This document shows positions 10,839-22,007 of a DNA stretch of 64,000 nt, piece after piece. The notes beneath the pieces were generated by a model. It was not told the origin of the DNA. It was given only the letters and a program-made list of their open reading frames with translations, and searched no databases. Position numbers and translations under genes: made by a program. The stretch covers positions 1 through 64,000 of the forward strand of contig JANBPK010001193.1 of the NCBI GenBank assembly GCA_027579435.1, given 5' to 3'. The DNA is from Candolleomyces eurysporus. Taxonomy: Eukaryota > Basidiomycota > Agaricomycetes > Agaricales > Psathyrellaceae. Within the stretch, counting starts at the first letter, position 1. Every line of letters begins with the position of its first letter.

Positions 10839-12512
10839 ATTTCTGCCTTCAAGGTCCTACATGAGGATATCCTATACTGCTTCCCTGCTTGGTATGCAGT
10901 GTCGTCGATGGTGGCTGATGATTCTAGGAAAAAATACAGAAAGGGAAGAGCACCAATCAACAGTCGGAAGGAGGACGTCCTCGACCTCGCAGCACGAAGC
11001 CAACGATGGACCAGGACAGACAAGAGCTTGCATGCTGGGCGCTCCTGATCCGCCTGATCCGTTGTCCATCAGAAGCTGCTGCCAAACAGCGGGCAAAGCG
11101 ATGACAAAGCCCAAACTTTTCCCGCTTCCCGATTCCGAGAGTGCCAGTAAGCCCTGTTAGCTACAGCGCCCGTGTGGTGTGAGACTTGAAGCGAGCCACC
11201 ATACTCACGAGCAACTGCGCATTTCGCACAATCAATAAATACGCTCAGCGGAGTTAATTTATTGCCAGTTACAAACATGATGACATCGATCTCTTCGAAA
11301 TAACGTATCCATTAGTAATTCTGCATCCCGTTTCTCGTCTAGATCTCGTCTCGACGTGAATTTGCAACGCCCTGCGTCCAAGTGAATCCGCCGTGGCAGC
11401 AGCTCCAGCCGGTACTCTTGAACGACTGCTGGCGATGACGAGCGAAATTCTTCATCAAATGCATCGTCGTTACAAGAAAAAAAACTGTCAATATCCTCGG
11501 GGAGCATGCCAGAGACTGTGGTGGGCGGATTGTACGGCGATAAGGTGCTCGTGAACTATCCTTAGCACCAACAATACTAAGGTCATTTTCCCGGGAACTC
11601 GATCACGCCCATGGAGGTCCCGTAAATTTAATGAACTCTGTCGTTCCGTTGTTTTGAACCACTCCCAACGACTGCGACCGTTTTCTACATGGGAGTCAAC
11701 CAGTCCCACATTGTTCTTGTAAAATTGGGAAAAGAATGTCAATCAAAGAGTATTTCATGGAGCCGTCTACTCCCTTTGTGTTTAGTGACCAAGCGCCAAC
11801 ACTGCGGCTGCAAGGTAGGTATCCTACTCAGAGAAACCACTTGCTCAAGTCTCTGGCTCCATTATGAAATAATACTTGTAAGTCCCGTACCATCGAGCGT
11901 ATCTAGATCGAGCCAGAGGAAGGTCTGTACTACCGTGAGCGTGTGGTGAGGTCAGAGAGAAGTACATGCTCAGGGTTGCCGAAGCTCAGAACCCACGTTT
12001 CTCACAGCTGTTGCGTTCCCCACATCACATTGTTCCGTCCTTCCGTTCGATTCTGATCTTGGAGCAGAATGGTGGAGTCAGCAATCAAACAACGAGCTGT
12101 GCATGGTGGGGACGCGCGCCACTGTTGCACAAAGTTTCCATTCAATCATTTCCATGTATATTTTGACCGGCGCGTAACCGCCCGTAGCCCCGCTCGCCCG
12201 ACTGAGCGCTGAGCCCAGAGCTCGTCTCGGGTCGCGCCCTAGGCTGGGCAAGCTCGTTTGTCAGCTGGCCTAAGGCTGCATTTCCGATTTGGTGGAAGGC
12301 GTCTTTTCGGGCTTCAAGGATAGAGTCAAAACATGCCGACTGTGATCAAATGATGATCCGGTGTCCAATGTCCTTGTCGGCTATTCGACATCATCGTTGA
12401 TTGGAGTGTTCGCCTTGTTACTTTGTCACCTTTGCTCGAGAACACCGCCGAAAGGATCGTGTGGGGTTATTGGGTATGGGAAAAAAATGTTCAGTGCGCA
12501 GCTAGCCAACGG
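10839..12512. other. intergenic with weak minus-strand coding signal
   Basis: Minus-strand frames 11488-11742 (FYKNNVGLVDSHVENGRSRW) and 11259-11507 (MLPEDIDSFFSCNDDAFDEE, ending in a basic stretch) look protein-like and could be exons of one hypothetical gene, but no domain is recognised. From about 11690 the DNA is homologous to 20740 onward, the left edge of the duplication carrying the zinc-finger gene. Confidence 0.3.
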
Positions 12513-12519
12513 TATAAAA
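12513..12519 (+). promoter_or_regulatory. TATA box of zinc-finger gene copy 1
   Basis: TATAAAA, 98 bases upstream of the ATG at 12611. It is conserved at the same position in copy 2, inside a well-conserved stretch that begins TTCAGTGCGCAGCTAG. Confidence 0.6.
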
Positions 12520-12610
12520 TCTGCAGCGGAATCGCTTTCCAACGACATCCAAAACCAACTTCCAATCTCTCTAGCACACTTACAACCAACCCCAACTACT
12601 CTTTACAAAA

Positions 12611-13133
12611 ATGCGATTCTCGACATTGACTGTCATTCTCGCCTCTGTCGCTGCATTGTACGCCTAGCGTCTCACTGAGCCCTTGCCTTTCCCTTTATGC
12701 TGATACGAATGTCCTCACTGTACAGGAGCTACGCTCACCAAGTTGACCAGCCACTCGAAGCCCGCAGCGACGACGTCGTTCTCAATGCCCGAGAGCTCCT
12801 TGAAGACCTCGGCATGCACGCTCGTGCCCTCAAGGGTGCCGCCCTCTCCGCCAGGCGTCTCGAGCAACTCGAGGCTCGTATGCTCGATATCGAGGACGAC
12901 CTCGAGGACCTCGTCTCCCGAGCGAAGAAGAGCGACGCTTATGTTTGCTCCGTCTGTGATGCCACCTTTGCCACCTCCAAGGAGTTGACCGTACGTTTTT
13001 CATTTGCCATTTCCGTGTCCTGATTCCTCTGCGAGCTTTTTTCGCTGACTGCCGTGTTCTCTAGTCGCACAAGGACTCTGCCGGACACCACAAGGCTATC
13101 GCCCCTGCCGCCCGTGCTCGCAGACGCCGCTAG
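12611..13133 (+). CDS. small secreted C2H2 zinc-finger protein, copy 1
   Basis: Three exons: 12611-12657, 12726-12990 and 13065-13133 (126 residues). Residues 1-19 (MRFSTLTVILASVAALSYA) are a signal peptide. Residues about 25-85 form a charged, Leu/Arg/Glu-rich amphipathic helix (ARALKGAALSARRLEQLEAR). Then comes CSVCDATFATSKELTSHKD with SAGHH after it: C-x2-C-x12-H-x5-H, a C2H2 finger split by the second intron just after the helix-forming ELT. The protein ends with a basic tail, AARARRRR. A C2H2 finger behind a signal peptide is unusual, because this fold normally binds nucleic acid in the nucleus. Either the finger binds metal extracellularly or the hydrophobic N-terminus is not cleaved. 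The start has clean A-rich context (AAAAATG) after a TATA box. No known family name can be given. Confidence 0.75.
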
Positions 13134-13697
13134 ATGCTTTATCAACAGATAGGCCGACGGGAGGATTGGTTTTAAGTTATTATATTTAGTCATTATCATC
13201 CGACCAAATTACTTCGTTTACTTCCCAACCCGATCGTCGCTCATTTTGTCTGTAATTCAATAGCTACAACATCCGCATTTGTTACGTATCTCTTGCGATG
13301 TATGTAACTTTAATTCACCCTGTTTTACTTCGACCCAACTCCAACGAGGAGTACTTCATACAGATTGCCATCGTCGCGTCAGAACTCGAAAATATGGAAG
13401 TATGGTATGCATCTCGGGACTTTAGCAGACCCTTTGGTAACCTCATCACACATCAATCACATTTCGTCACTATAGTACTAATAGTAGAAATGACAAGCAT
13501 GTACTTAGGATTGCCATCGACTGGCAATGTGTCCGCTGATATTGATTATGTCGCCTACACGTCGGGGACCTCTCCAAAACTCTCACAACAGCTCCAACTC
13601 TTTGCACGAGGATCAAAGTTCTTTTGATGTCCCTGAATTCATGCTCTATTCCTCTCGACCATATCCATAAGCCGTGTCGACAGAAATGGAGTATGCA

Positions 13698-13746
13698 GAC
13701 CTATTTCAAGTTTAAGAGCGGATCCCTAAGTATCTTGAAATAGGTC
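13698..13746. repeat. 13-bp perfect inverted repeat
   Basis: GACCTATTTCAAG and its exact complement CTTGAAATAGGTC flank a 23-base loop. It sits at the left edge of the DNA present only in module A copy 1. Confidence 0.7.
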
Positions 13747-14655
13747 GTCGATCAGTTTACTACTGTTTACGCCTTGGCAGTGTAAGACAGATAGAATCGG
13801 TGGGTGCGAACCACCGATCTAGACGAGGGAGGGTCGCGAGTAATCGACCTAGGGGGTAACTAGACCAATCTCCGGGGTCTGGTGAGAAATAAGGATTAGT
13901 TCGGAGAGTAAGGGATAGAGGGGGAACGGAAGGAAGGAGAGTGAGCTGAGGGGAAAGCTAGCTATTGATACAGGAGATAAGTGAAATACCTTTATACCCT
14001 AAAGATATCACAAGGATCGGGATAGCTATTCCCGTTCCGGAGAATGGAGACGGAACGGAACCGGTGAGTGCACGCGCACACGGTGTGCACTCTCCACAGC
14101 AGCCTCTCCTTGGACCACCACTTTCCAAGTTTGCCCGTTCTGCATTCTGCGTGACCGGTATTGTTCCCGCTTTAACCTCAGTATTATAGCAAGGGCCTAC
14201 TATGCGTCGTGATACAGACCAAACTGCCCAAACTCTTATCTTCTGTTATAAGGTCTCACTAAAAAGGTAAGTTCGAAAGCTGTGCACCGATTTAAATTCA
14301 GGGATTCTAACTATGCCAACAGATGGAATTCAAGAGAGCGGCATTCCCTCTAGCCAGTATCTCTGCGCCTCCTCTGTGATCTCTGAAAGACGGTGTCGCA
14401 ATGACCAGATACTGTTAGCACACGCCCTCGATGCACTCAAACCGGGGCCCATGATAATATGCAGACTCACTGACTGACATTGTATTCAAAGCTAAGCCAT
14501 GAGCACAACCGCTGAACGTTTTACATCGAGCGACTCACAAACTGAGCTATATCCTCAAAGTAAAACACTTTTATCATATTCAAAGCCAGTCAACATTGGA
14601 ACAGACAAAGCAGAGCCTCATACCGGATCCCAACGCCATAGGAAAGCAAGGCAAG
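13720..14655. mobile_element. insertion-like segment of unknown class
   Basis: About 0.94 kb that interrupts homology between the two zinc-finger modules. It contains more small inverted repeats (ATCGGTGG...CCACCGAT near 13798; GAGTGCAC...GTGCACTC near 14065) and purine-rich stretches, but no open frame of note. It could be a decayed non-autonomous element, or conversely copy 2 may have suffered a deletion. Boundaries are estimated by eye. Confidence 0.35.
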
Positions 14656-14939
14656 CCTTGTGTAAATTATCACTGCACTGGAGCAAAAATACCAGGTGAG
14701 CACACTTGTGATCTACAAATACAAGACGTTGAATGCATGTTTAGAATCATCCAAATTTGCGAATGGGAGATGCTACACTAATTGACTCATATTCGGCGTC
14801 TCCTTTGTTTTCAAAGACACTCTTCATATACTGCAAAAGGGACAGAAATTGCGCCAGTTAGGTCGAAACGCAAGCGAAAACGCTTTCCCAAAGCAGAGTC
14901 TCAAGAAATCGAAAATTGAAAATGGCGGCAGAAGCTGCG

Positions 14940-17900
14940 ATGGTCTCGGGGATCCATCTTCCGGAGGGAAAGAGCATTGACGACAACAGGAGGAGAAGGT
15001 TCTCGACCTAACCCACCAAGCCAACCCAACGAGAAGGGACGACGACAGGGAGCAATCGTGGACATCGGAAGCCATTGCCAAATAGTGGGCAAGTGATGAC
15101 GCACTGCCAAGGTTTAGAACGGCCCTTTCCCGCCATGCGGGTTATTGCGTTGATCTCCAGGGTTCATTGGATTTCTCTGCCTCTTTGCTTGCGTTCCTGA
15201 GCCGATTCAATAATATTTCGAAAGTAAGATATTCAGGACGTGCGTGCACAATGATACCTCTACGTTTACTTTTAATTGCTCTCAGTAGCTATGCCCTTGC
15301 TCTACACGGCTCATTAGTACAATATATGTCGGCTGTGGATATGCAAATCGCATACCCATTCGGAGTCGAATATCCTCGAAGCCTCCATGAAGATCGACTG
15401 TGTGGTGCGTCAGTGACTTGCAGAGACTTCATCTTCTGTGCGTTCTGGACAGTGAATCGAATCAGGAGCACAGATCCAGTGCCCACAGAATCGGAGCCTC
15501 TGTTCGTGACTAGCTGTTGAGCGACTGACCTCAGAGAGCACATTGACTAAGACGGCGATGTCAGGCTCAACGTCTGTTGACTCTTTGGAGGGACGGTGAA
15601 CTGAGGCAGTGCTGAGCTACGAATCAAAGACTAAGATGAATGGTGGAGAGGCGGCTTTAGCTGCTATTTAGAATCAATGAAGACCGGTTATTCTGGTTCA
15701 ATCATCTCCGAGGTTATCCCTTTTTATTCCTTCTAGCTGCAGCGCAACGTCCAAATCTCCTCAAATCTATCACTTCAAGCCTCAGCGGCAATTGCGGGGC
15801 GCTCAACTTGACTCCCGCAGTTCTCAGACTTTCTTCATACATCAGCGAAATCCGCAACATCTTACGCTCGCTAGCGAAGATTTGAGGGACTCTACAACCT
15901 TCTTCACCTTTGTTCATCACCCTCTCTCTCTGGCGCTATTCGCTGTACTTCAGTTTGGTGCCGATCCGAAAGATCTTCTGACTCCTCCCTTGGATCAAGT
16001 AACCGGATTAAATATCTCTGACAATTCGCTATGTATCTCGCCGTAACTATCACTCTGTATGATTATGATTGATTCCAGACCTGGGTTCGTCTGAAGCTGC
16101 GCGTACACTGCGTTCGAGCGATTATCGGTCATTCTTCTTCTTCCACGGTAAATCGGGGACATCGTTTTTGTGTTCGAGCTTTCTACCCTATTGACTGGAC
16201 TGTATATGCCGAACCGCGAGTATCGTGTACTTCCAGAGTTGGAGAGATATACGAACGGTGACTTGAATGTGATATTTTGAACACTCCTTATTTGATCCGC
16301 CGAAGGTTCGGTCCACTACCTCAGCTTGCTGTCATCTGGAGTTAGCGACTGGAGCCGCAGCGACGCTTCTAAGATATTGAATTGTTGCTGCTGTGGTAAT
16401 GGAATTGCGCATGCATGGCAAAGAGCCTCCTGAATGGGCTTTACAACATGTACATCATCTGACCAAGCGCATGGCTCAGCTAACCGCTTGACGCACGTCT
16501 GGCCGGCAGATTGAGAGAGATATCTCATCGCAGGGAGGGTTGTTCTGATGGGTGTATACAGCTGCGGTCTTTTCTACTCCGAGTAGTCCCGTTATCGTTT
16601 CTAGTCTCATATACGTAGCAACTGTCACTCGGATGAAAGTGCTTGTTCCCTGAGCATAGATCGAATTCGGAGGATATCTATGGTATGAAGCTCTTATAAC
16701 TACCTCTGGCCACATACTCCATATTGCATGAGGTAGTCCTCTAGGGCACATTGTGGTCAACTGTCAGACGTGAGGAGGGATGTGTTGTGCCATGTTTGGT
16801 AAAAACTTCAGGTTCAGCCTCTGTTGTCGTTGACCAGATAACGCGTCGATTCTCCCAATTACGATGCCCGCTCGTCCACGACGGCTCGCAGAAGCACAAC
16901 TACTGAGAAATCAAGCAAGCAGGGCTTCCTTCAGCCAGTCGGGCAAAGTGAACAACACGAATCCGTTGGATTATAAGCTGCGAGGTAGGGTGATAATCAC
17001 CATGATGGTATATTGCTGGCGAACGTAGTAGGGATGCCTGGGTCTGCGAGGTGAGCAGACCCATCTGAAAGGTCACCTCTTCAATCTGCAGACTCCGTTC
17101 TCTCAATAGTAGCACCCGAGGGGCTCGAATATATTCGGTAGTTCCAGTCGATTGGGACCTTCGACTTCTCTTCGTTTACCATGGCTATGGCACCGTCCTT
17201 CTTCAGCGATTCTGCTCGCTCTGGCACTGTTTGGTCCCTCTATCCTCCTCGTCACGCTGCCTGGTTAGATTAATCTCGCTTCGAATCTCGCCCGATAAAG
17301 ATTGGATGGAGCCTTTGACCTGGGTTGTTGTTATCGGGATGGCCCTGCTCGTTTTTTCTGATCCTGTGCATCGGCAACCATCATAAGTTCCGCGAAAGTG
17401 GTGGTCGAGATGGATATATTGCCTCCATAATGCACAGTTCACTGCGGTGAGGTAATTGTTCGCTTCTGAAGGGTTCTCATCGATGGTTCCGTGCTCCACG
17501 TCGAGAGCTGTGTGCAATGGGTCTCGTTCTTCTCTGGGTCAGACGCATCTCATCTGCAATGCCGTGATCTCCACCCCGTGCTCTGATTAATTTCTGAAAA
17601 GCATCCTTAGAAAGGTATGCCAAGGCTGCTTGTCTAGAGAATTGCTCATAGCATCCGCTTTTTCTCAAATCCGAAGTACATATGCAAGGCCAGAGGGTCA
17701 GCGCGTACTACTGATGCCAGACTGACTCAAATACCGATCCTATGATTGGACGGCAGGCGCCGTTTGCAGGGTAAACATTCGATTGCTTTGACAAATTATT
17801 GATTGGGTTACGAGACTTGGTCGTAAGTGCGCAGGACGATAAGCATCAAATAGTCTTCCTGGCTGCCCATCCGACTGACGCTGACGGGGTTCTTTACCAA

Positions 17901-18290
17901 CTTTGAAGGATCGAGACTGAGAAAGAGAGAAGCAGGAAGGCGACTTTTTTCTATCCGACCCATCTACGGTAAGAAAAAATGTCAAGAATCCTAGTGAAGC
18001 AGATCCATAGACGCTACTCCGGGTATCATCAAACCGAATATGTCACCAGGAGCTGCGGCTGGTATAGGAAATAGCGGGGTGTACCGCTTTTTGGTCATCA
18101 TACTTACGACTGGGCCGGCGAGTGACAACGTTAACTCTCAGAGCAAGGCAGAGATAGGTGTCGAGATAATCCGCAGTTTCAAGCGAACCGAAACCTGGGA
18201 ACTCAGGGGTAGGAATGGTGAATCTACCTCGTATGCGCATTTAGAGAGATGGCAAGCGTGGTATAAAAGGCTGACCCTTTGCTCATGAGC
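14940..18290. repeat. segmental duplication module B, copy 1
   Basis: Homologous in order to about 23400-26800 and 29100-32290, each ending at the promoter of a UPO gene. No intact gene. Coding-like remnants on the plus strand include a signal-peptide-like start at 15251 (MIPLRLLLIALSSYALALHG) followed by IAYPFGVEY, a short stretch near 16195 (DWTVYAEPRVSCTS), and a hydrophobic segment near 17320 (LTWVVVIGMALLVF). These recur, differently broken, in the other copies, so the block probably derives from a lost gene. Confidence 0.65.
18262..18269 (+). promoter_or_regulatory. TATA box of UPO1
   Basis: TATAAAAG, 107 bases before the ATG at 18369. The same element recurs at 107-109 bases before UPO2 and UPO3. 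Confidence 0.65.
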
Positions 18291-18368
18291 TGTATAGAAC
18301 TCACTCCTACACCAGAGCCAACGCGTTCAACTTACCTTCAAGCTCTTGTCAAGCACCACAGCTCACCG

Positions 18369-19773
18369 ATGGTTTCCAAACCTTTCGCTCTTCTCACAGC
18401 CTTGCTTTTTACCCTCGGGTCCCTCTCCACCTCGTTCGCGTTTCCTAACCTCCAGGCTCCCAACGGCAGCTTGTTGAAACGTCAGGAAGTAGAGGACTCG
18501 ACTGCTTCTCAAACAGGAGGACGTCCTGGACAAGGAGTCGATCCACCTCCACCACCTGGTCCTATCAGTTTTACGGGGACAAAGTTGGTCAACGATCGTG
18601 ATCACCCTTGGAGGCCGTTGAGAAGGGGAGATATTCGCGGTCCTTGCCCAGGATTGAATACTCTGGCTTCCCATGGTGTAAGTTCTACCAATCATCCTTG
18701 TACATTTCCAACAGTGACTGACAACGCTTGTTCAGTATCTTCCTCGTGATGGCGTCGCCACTCCTACCCAAATCATCAACGCCGTTCAAGAAGGTATCTC
18801 GATGAAACGATGCATGTGCTGTATGATTTCTGACTCTCTTGCTCCGTACTAGGGTTTAACTTTGACCATGACGCCGCCGTCTCCGCGACATACCTCGGAC
18901 ACCTTTTGAACGGAAATCTGGTCACCGATCTTCTTAGTATCGGCGGCAAGACTCAGAAGACTGGACCTCCTCCCCCACCTCCCGCCCATGCTGGTGGACT
19001 CAACGTGCACGGAACTTTCGAAGGTATGTACTATGCTGTGCCTGACAGTCGATAGAGTCGATATCTCTTGCTACAGGTGACGCTGGTCTGACTCGTGCGG
19101 ATGAATTCTTCGGGGATAACCATAGCTTTAACCAAACTTTGTTCGATAAGGTTCGTTCTTTCATTTTCTTACTATCAGCCAAGGATTTACAAGGTACTGA
19201 CGACTTGGTATTATTCTTCAGTTTGTCGACTTCAGCAACCGTTACGGCGGAGGTTTCTACAATCTCACCGTTGCAGGCGAGCTCCGCTACTCGCGTATTC
19301 AAGACTCCATCGCTACCAATCCCCAGTTCTCATTCAAGAACGTTCGTTTCCTCACTGCGTACGGTGAGACCGTCTTCCCCATCAACTTATTCGTCGACGG
19401 ACGCCAAACCGAGCGTAAGCTCTCGATGGACCATGCAGCAGCCTTCTTCAGGGATATGAAGTTCCCACCTGACTTCCACAGAGCTGCTCAGCCCTCGAGT
19501 GCCGAAGGCGTCGAAAAAGTTCTCGAGGCCCACCCTTGGCTTCCTGGTAATAATGCGGATGGTCAGCTCAACAACTACGTCGTTGATCCCAATTCGGCAG
19601 ATTTCCTCGATCCGTGCAGCTTGCATAGGTTTGTGATTGGTAGTTTGCAGGAGCTGTATCCGAGGCCGACTGGTATCTTGAGAAGGAACTTGATCAAGAA
19701 CATCAATTATTGGTACACGGCTGCCTTTGCGCCTTCGGGATGCCCTGAATTACTCCCTTACGGCCAGTTGTAG
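18369..19773 (+). CDS. unspecific peroxygenase (UPO1)
   Basis: Secreted heme-thiolate peroxygenase: uses H2O2 to insert oxygen into C-H and aromatic substrates. Exons 18369-18677, 18736-18793, 18853-19023, 19077-19150 and 19222-19773 give 387 residues in frame. The signal peptide is MVSKPFALLTALLFTLGSLS plus TSFAF. The pro-segment ends at LLKR, a Kex2-type dibasic site before QEVED. A Pro-rich linker precedes RGPCPGLNTLASHG, whose Cys is the axial heme ligand. FEG|DAGLTRADEFFGDNH supplies the EGD heme/Mg site, split by an intron. NVRFLTAYGETVFP holds the Arg and Glu of the peroxide-cleaving pair at the R-x6-E spacing of long UPOs. NLTVAG is an N-glycosylation site. The total length after processing fits long UPOs. 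It is the first of three adjacent paralogues with identical intron phases (0, 1, 1, 0). Confidence 0.92.
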
Positions 19774-20739
19774 GGTACCATCGTACAGATTCCTCATATA
19801 TTCTCACATCCACGGACATTGATTGATTCTGTGTTTTCATTGCTTATTGGTCTTTTATTTGGACGACCTCTGGGATCACATTTTATTAATCGTATAATTG
19901 TTGTGTTTGCAGAATCCGGATTTAGTAGACCTCAGAGCACTCGCTTAAAAGGTAATATCGGATATCTAATGTTTCAAGATACAACAGCTTTCTCCTGGGC
20001 AACTCGTGTCTGCCATCTGATCGATCCAGCTGTGGATTGGCCACAGATGCGTTAAAAGGCCATGGCCGTTTCAATCATCGAATAACTCTAGAAGCTTCAT
20101 TTATGAGAATCATAAGCTGTAGCTGGCTCATTGGTTGCGAATGAGAGTGTGTCATTGAGAGAGGTCATTGAATATTTCAATCATGCTTCATCCAGTGGAT
20201 GTAGGGAGTTTCAGTCAGCATGCATTGATCGTTTCACCGGTCAGCTTCAGCATTGTTCACTGAGTGCTTTTCCGATTTGTTCAGTGTGATTTATACATGT
20301 GTCTGCTATCTGATTAAACCAAGTATTTCAATGGAGGACTAGTATATCAATGCGCAATATCCCACCATTTTATTGCTTGAGGTTCGAGCGCTTCAATGCC
20401 CGGTATCCCACCGCTTGTCCGGAACGGGAGCGTTTCATTTGCCAGGATTTCAACATTTCAATGCCAATTCTTTCACAGATTCATTGGTTAAAATTTAAGC
20501 GTTTCATTGGCCTGAGGCTAAGCGTTTCAATGCGCAATATTCCATCGTCGAGTCCTGTGCTACGCTCAGATGCTACAAAGTGAGTACAGCACGACTACAC
20601 TACTATTGAAAGGGCTACTTTCACGAGACTTCCCGANCCCCGTGTATTGCGCCCTGGTAAATATGATTGAACTCGCGATTCAGAAGATTTTATTCAAGGG
20701 TATTCAACGGCGGGTTGCGCCATATGAGGTACAATGGAG
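19774..20739. other. intergenic with degenerate TTTCAAT repeats
   Basis: The first 0.2 kb matches the DNA downstream of UPO2 and UPO3. From about 20065 to 20540 the motif TTTCAAT recurs irregularly, often as GCGTTTCAATGCGCAATAT or close variants (for example 20349, 20390, 20521). An N stands at 20637. No gene is seen. Confidence 0.5.
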
Positions 20740-21392
20740 CTCATATCTGTGGAGTTGCACGACTCCTACATCAGTTCTGTTAAATTAAAAAGAAATGTCA
20801 GTCAATTACTACTTGGAGCGGTTGGCTCCTGTTCTGTCGAAAGATCAAGCTGCCAGCGAGATATGTATCCTACTCAGGCAGAAGACTTGCAAGCCTCTCG
20901 TTTCCCTGTGAAATTATGCTCGCGAGTTTGTGACAAGTCACAAATCGTCGGGTGCGTCTAGGTGAAGTCAGCAATCAAATAAAGAGCTGTGCAAGGTGGG
21001 AACGCGCCATGGTTGCCTCAAGTTTCAATTCAATCGTTTACCTATATACTTTGACCGACGCGTAACCGCCCGTACCCGACTGAGCGCTGAGCCCAGAGCT
21101 CATTTCGGGAAGCCAAGTCCCCAATGCTGGCTGAGCTCGTTTGTCAGCTGGGCTAAGGTTCCATTTCCAATTTGGCGGATAGCGTCCTTTCGGGCTTCAA
21201 GGATAGAGTCAAAACATGCCGAGTGTGATTGAATGATGATCCGGTGTCCAATATACTTGTCGGCTATTCGACAATCGTTGATTGGAGTGTTCGCCTTGTT
21301 ACTTTGTCACCTTTGCTCGAGAACGCCGCCGAAAAGATCGCGTGGAGTTGTTGGGTATGGGAAAAAATGTTCAGTGCGCAGCTAGTGAAGGG

Positions 21393-21400
21393 TATAAAAG
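21393..21400 (+). promoter_or_regulatory. TATA box of zinc-finger gene copy 2
   Basis: TATAAAAG, 92 bases before the ATG at 21485, in the same context as copy 1. Confidence 0.6.
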
Positions 21401-21484
21401 CTATAACAGAATTTTTACCAACGACATCCGAAACCAACTCACAATCTCTCAAACACATTTGCACCCCAACTTCTCTTTATCAAA

Positions 21485-22007
21485 ATGCGATTCTCGACAT
21501 TGACTGTCATTCTCGCCTCTGTTGCCGCATTGTACGTCTAGGTTCTCACTAGCCCCTTGCCTTCCGCTTTATGCTGACACGAGCGTCCTGACTGTGCAGG
21601 AGCTACGCTCAACAAGTTGACGAGCCACTGGAAGCCCGCAGCGACGACGTCGTTCTCAATGCCCGAGAGCTCCTTGAAGACCTCGGCATGCACGCTCGTG
21701 CCCTTAAGGGTGCCGCCCTCTCCGCCAGGCGTCTCGAGCAACTCGAGGCTCGTATGCTCGATATCGAGGACGACCTCGAGGACCTCGTCTCCCGAGCGAA
21801 GAAGAGCGACGCTTATGTTTGCTCCGTCTGTGATGCTACCTTTGCCACTTCCAAGGAGTTGACCGTACGTTTTTCAATTGCCATTTCCGTGTCCTGATTC
21901 CTCTGCGAGCTTGTTTCGCTGACTGCCGTGTTCTCTAGTCGCACAAGGACTCTGCCGGACACCACAAGGCTATCGCCCCTGCAGCCCGTGCTCGCAGACG
22001 CCGCTAG
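21485..22007 (+). CDS. small secreted C2H2 zinc-finger protein, copy 2
   Basis: Exons 21485-21531, 21600-21864 and 21939-22007, again 126 residues. Differs from copy 1 at only a handful of positions, notably QQVDEPLEAR in place of HQVDQPLEAR just after the signal peptide. The finger (CSVC...H...H), the amphipathic helix and the ARARRRR tail are unchanged. Intron 2 differs at only about two of 74 bases, whereas the flanking DNA on both sides is much more diverged. This points to recent gene conversion of the transcribed part or a very recent local exchange. Confidence 0.75.

Larger units (their letters stand above)
11690..14940. repeat. segmental duplication module A, copy 1
   Basis: Direct homology to about 20740-22920. 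It holds the zinc-finger gene and flanks. Flank identity looks to be in the high 80s per cent, while the gene itself is nearly identical. Copy 1 carries about 0.94 kb (roughly 13720-14655) that copy 2 lacks. Confidence 0.7.
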
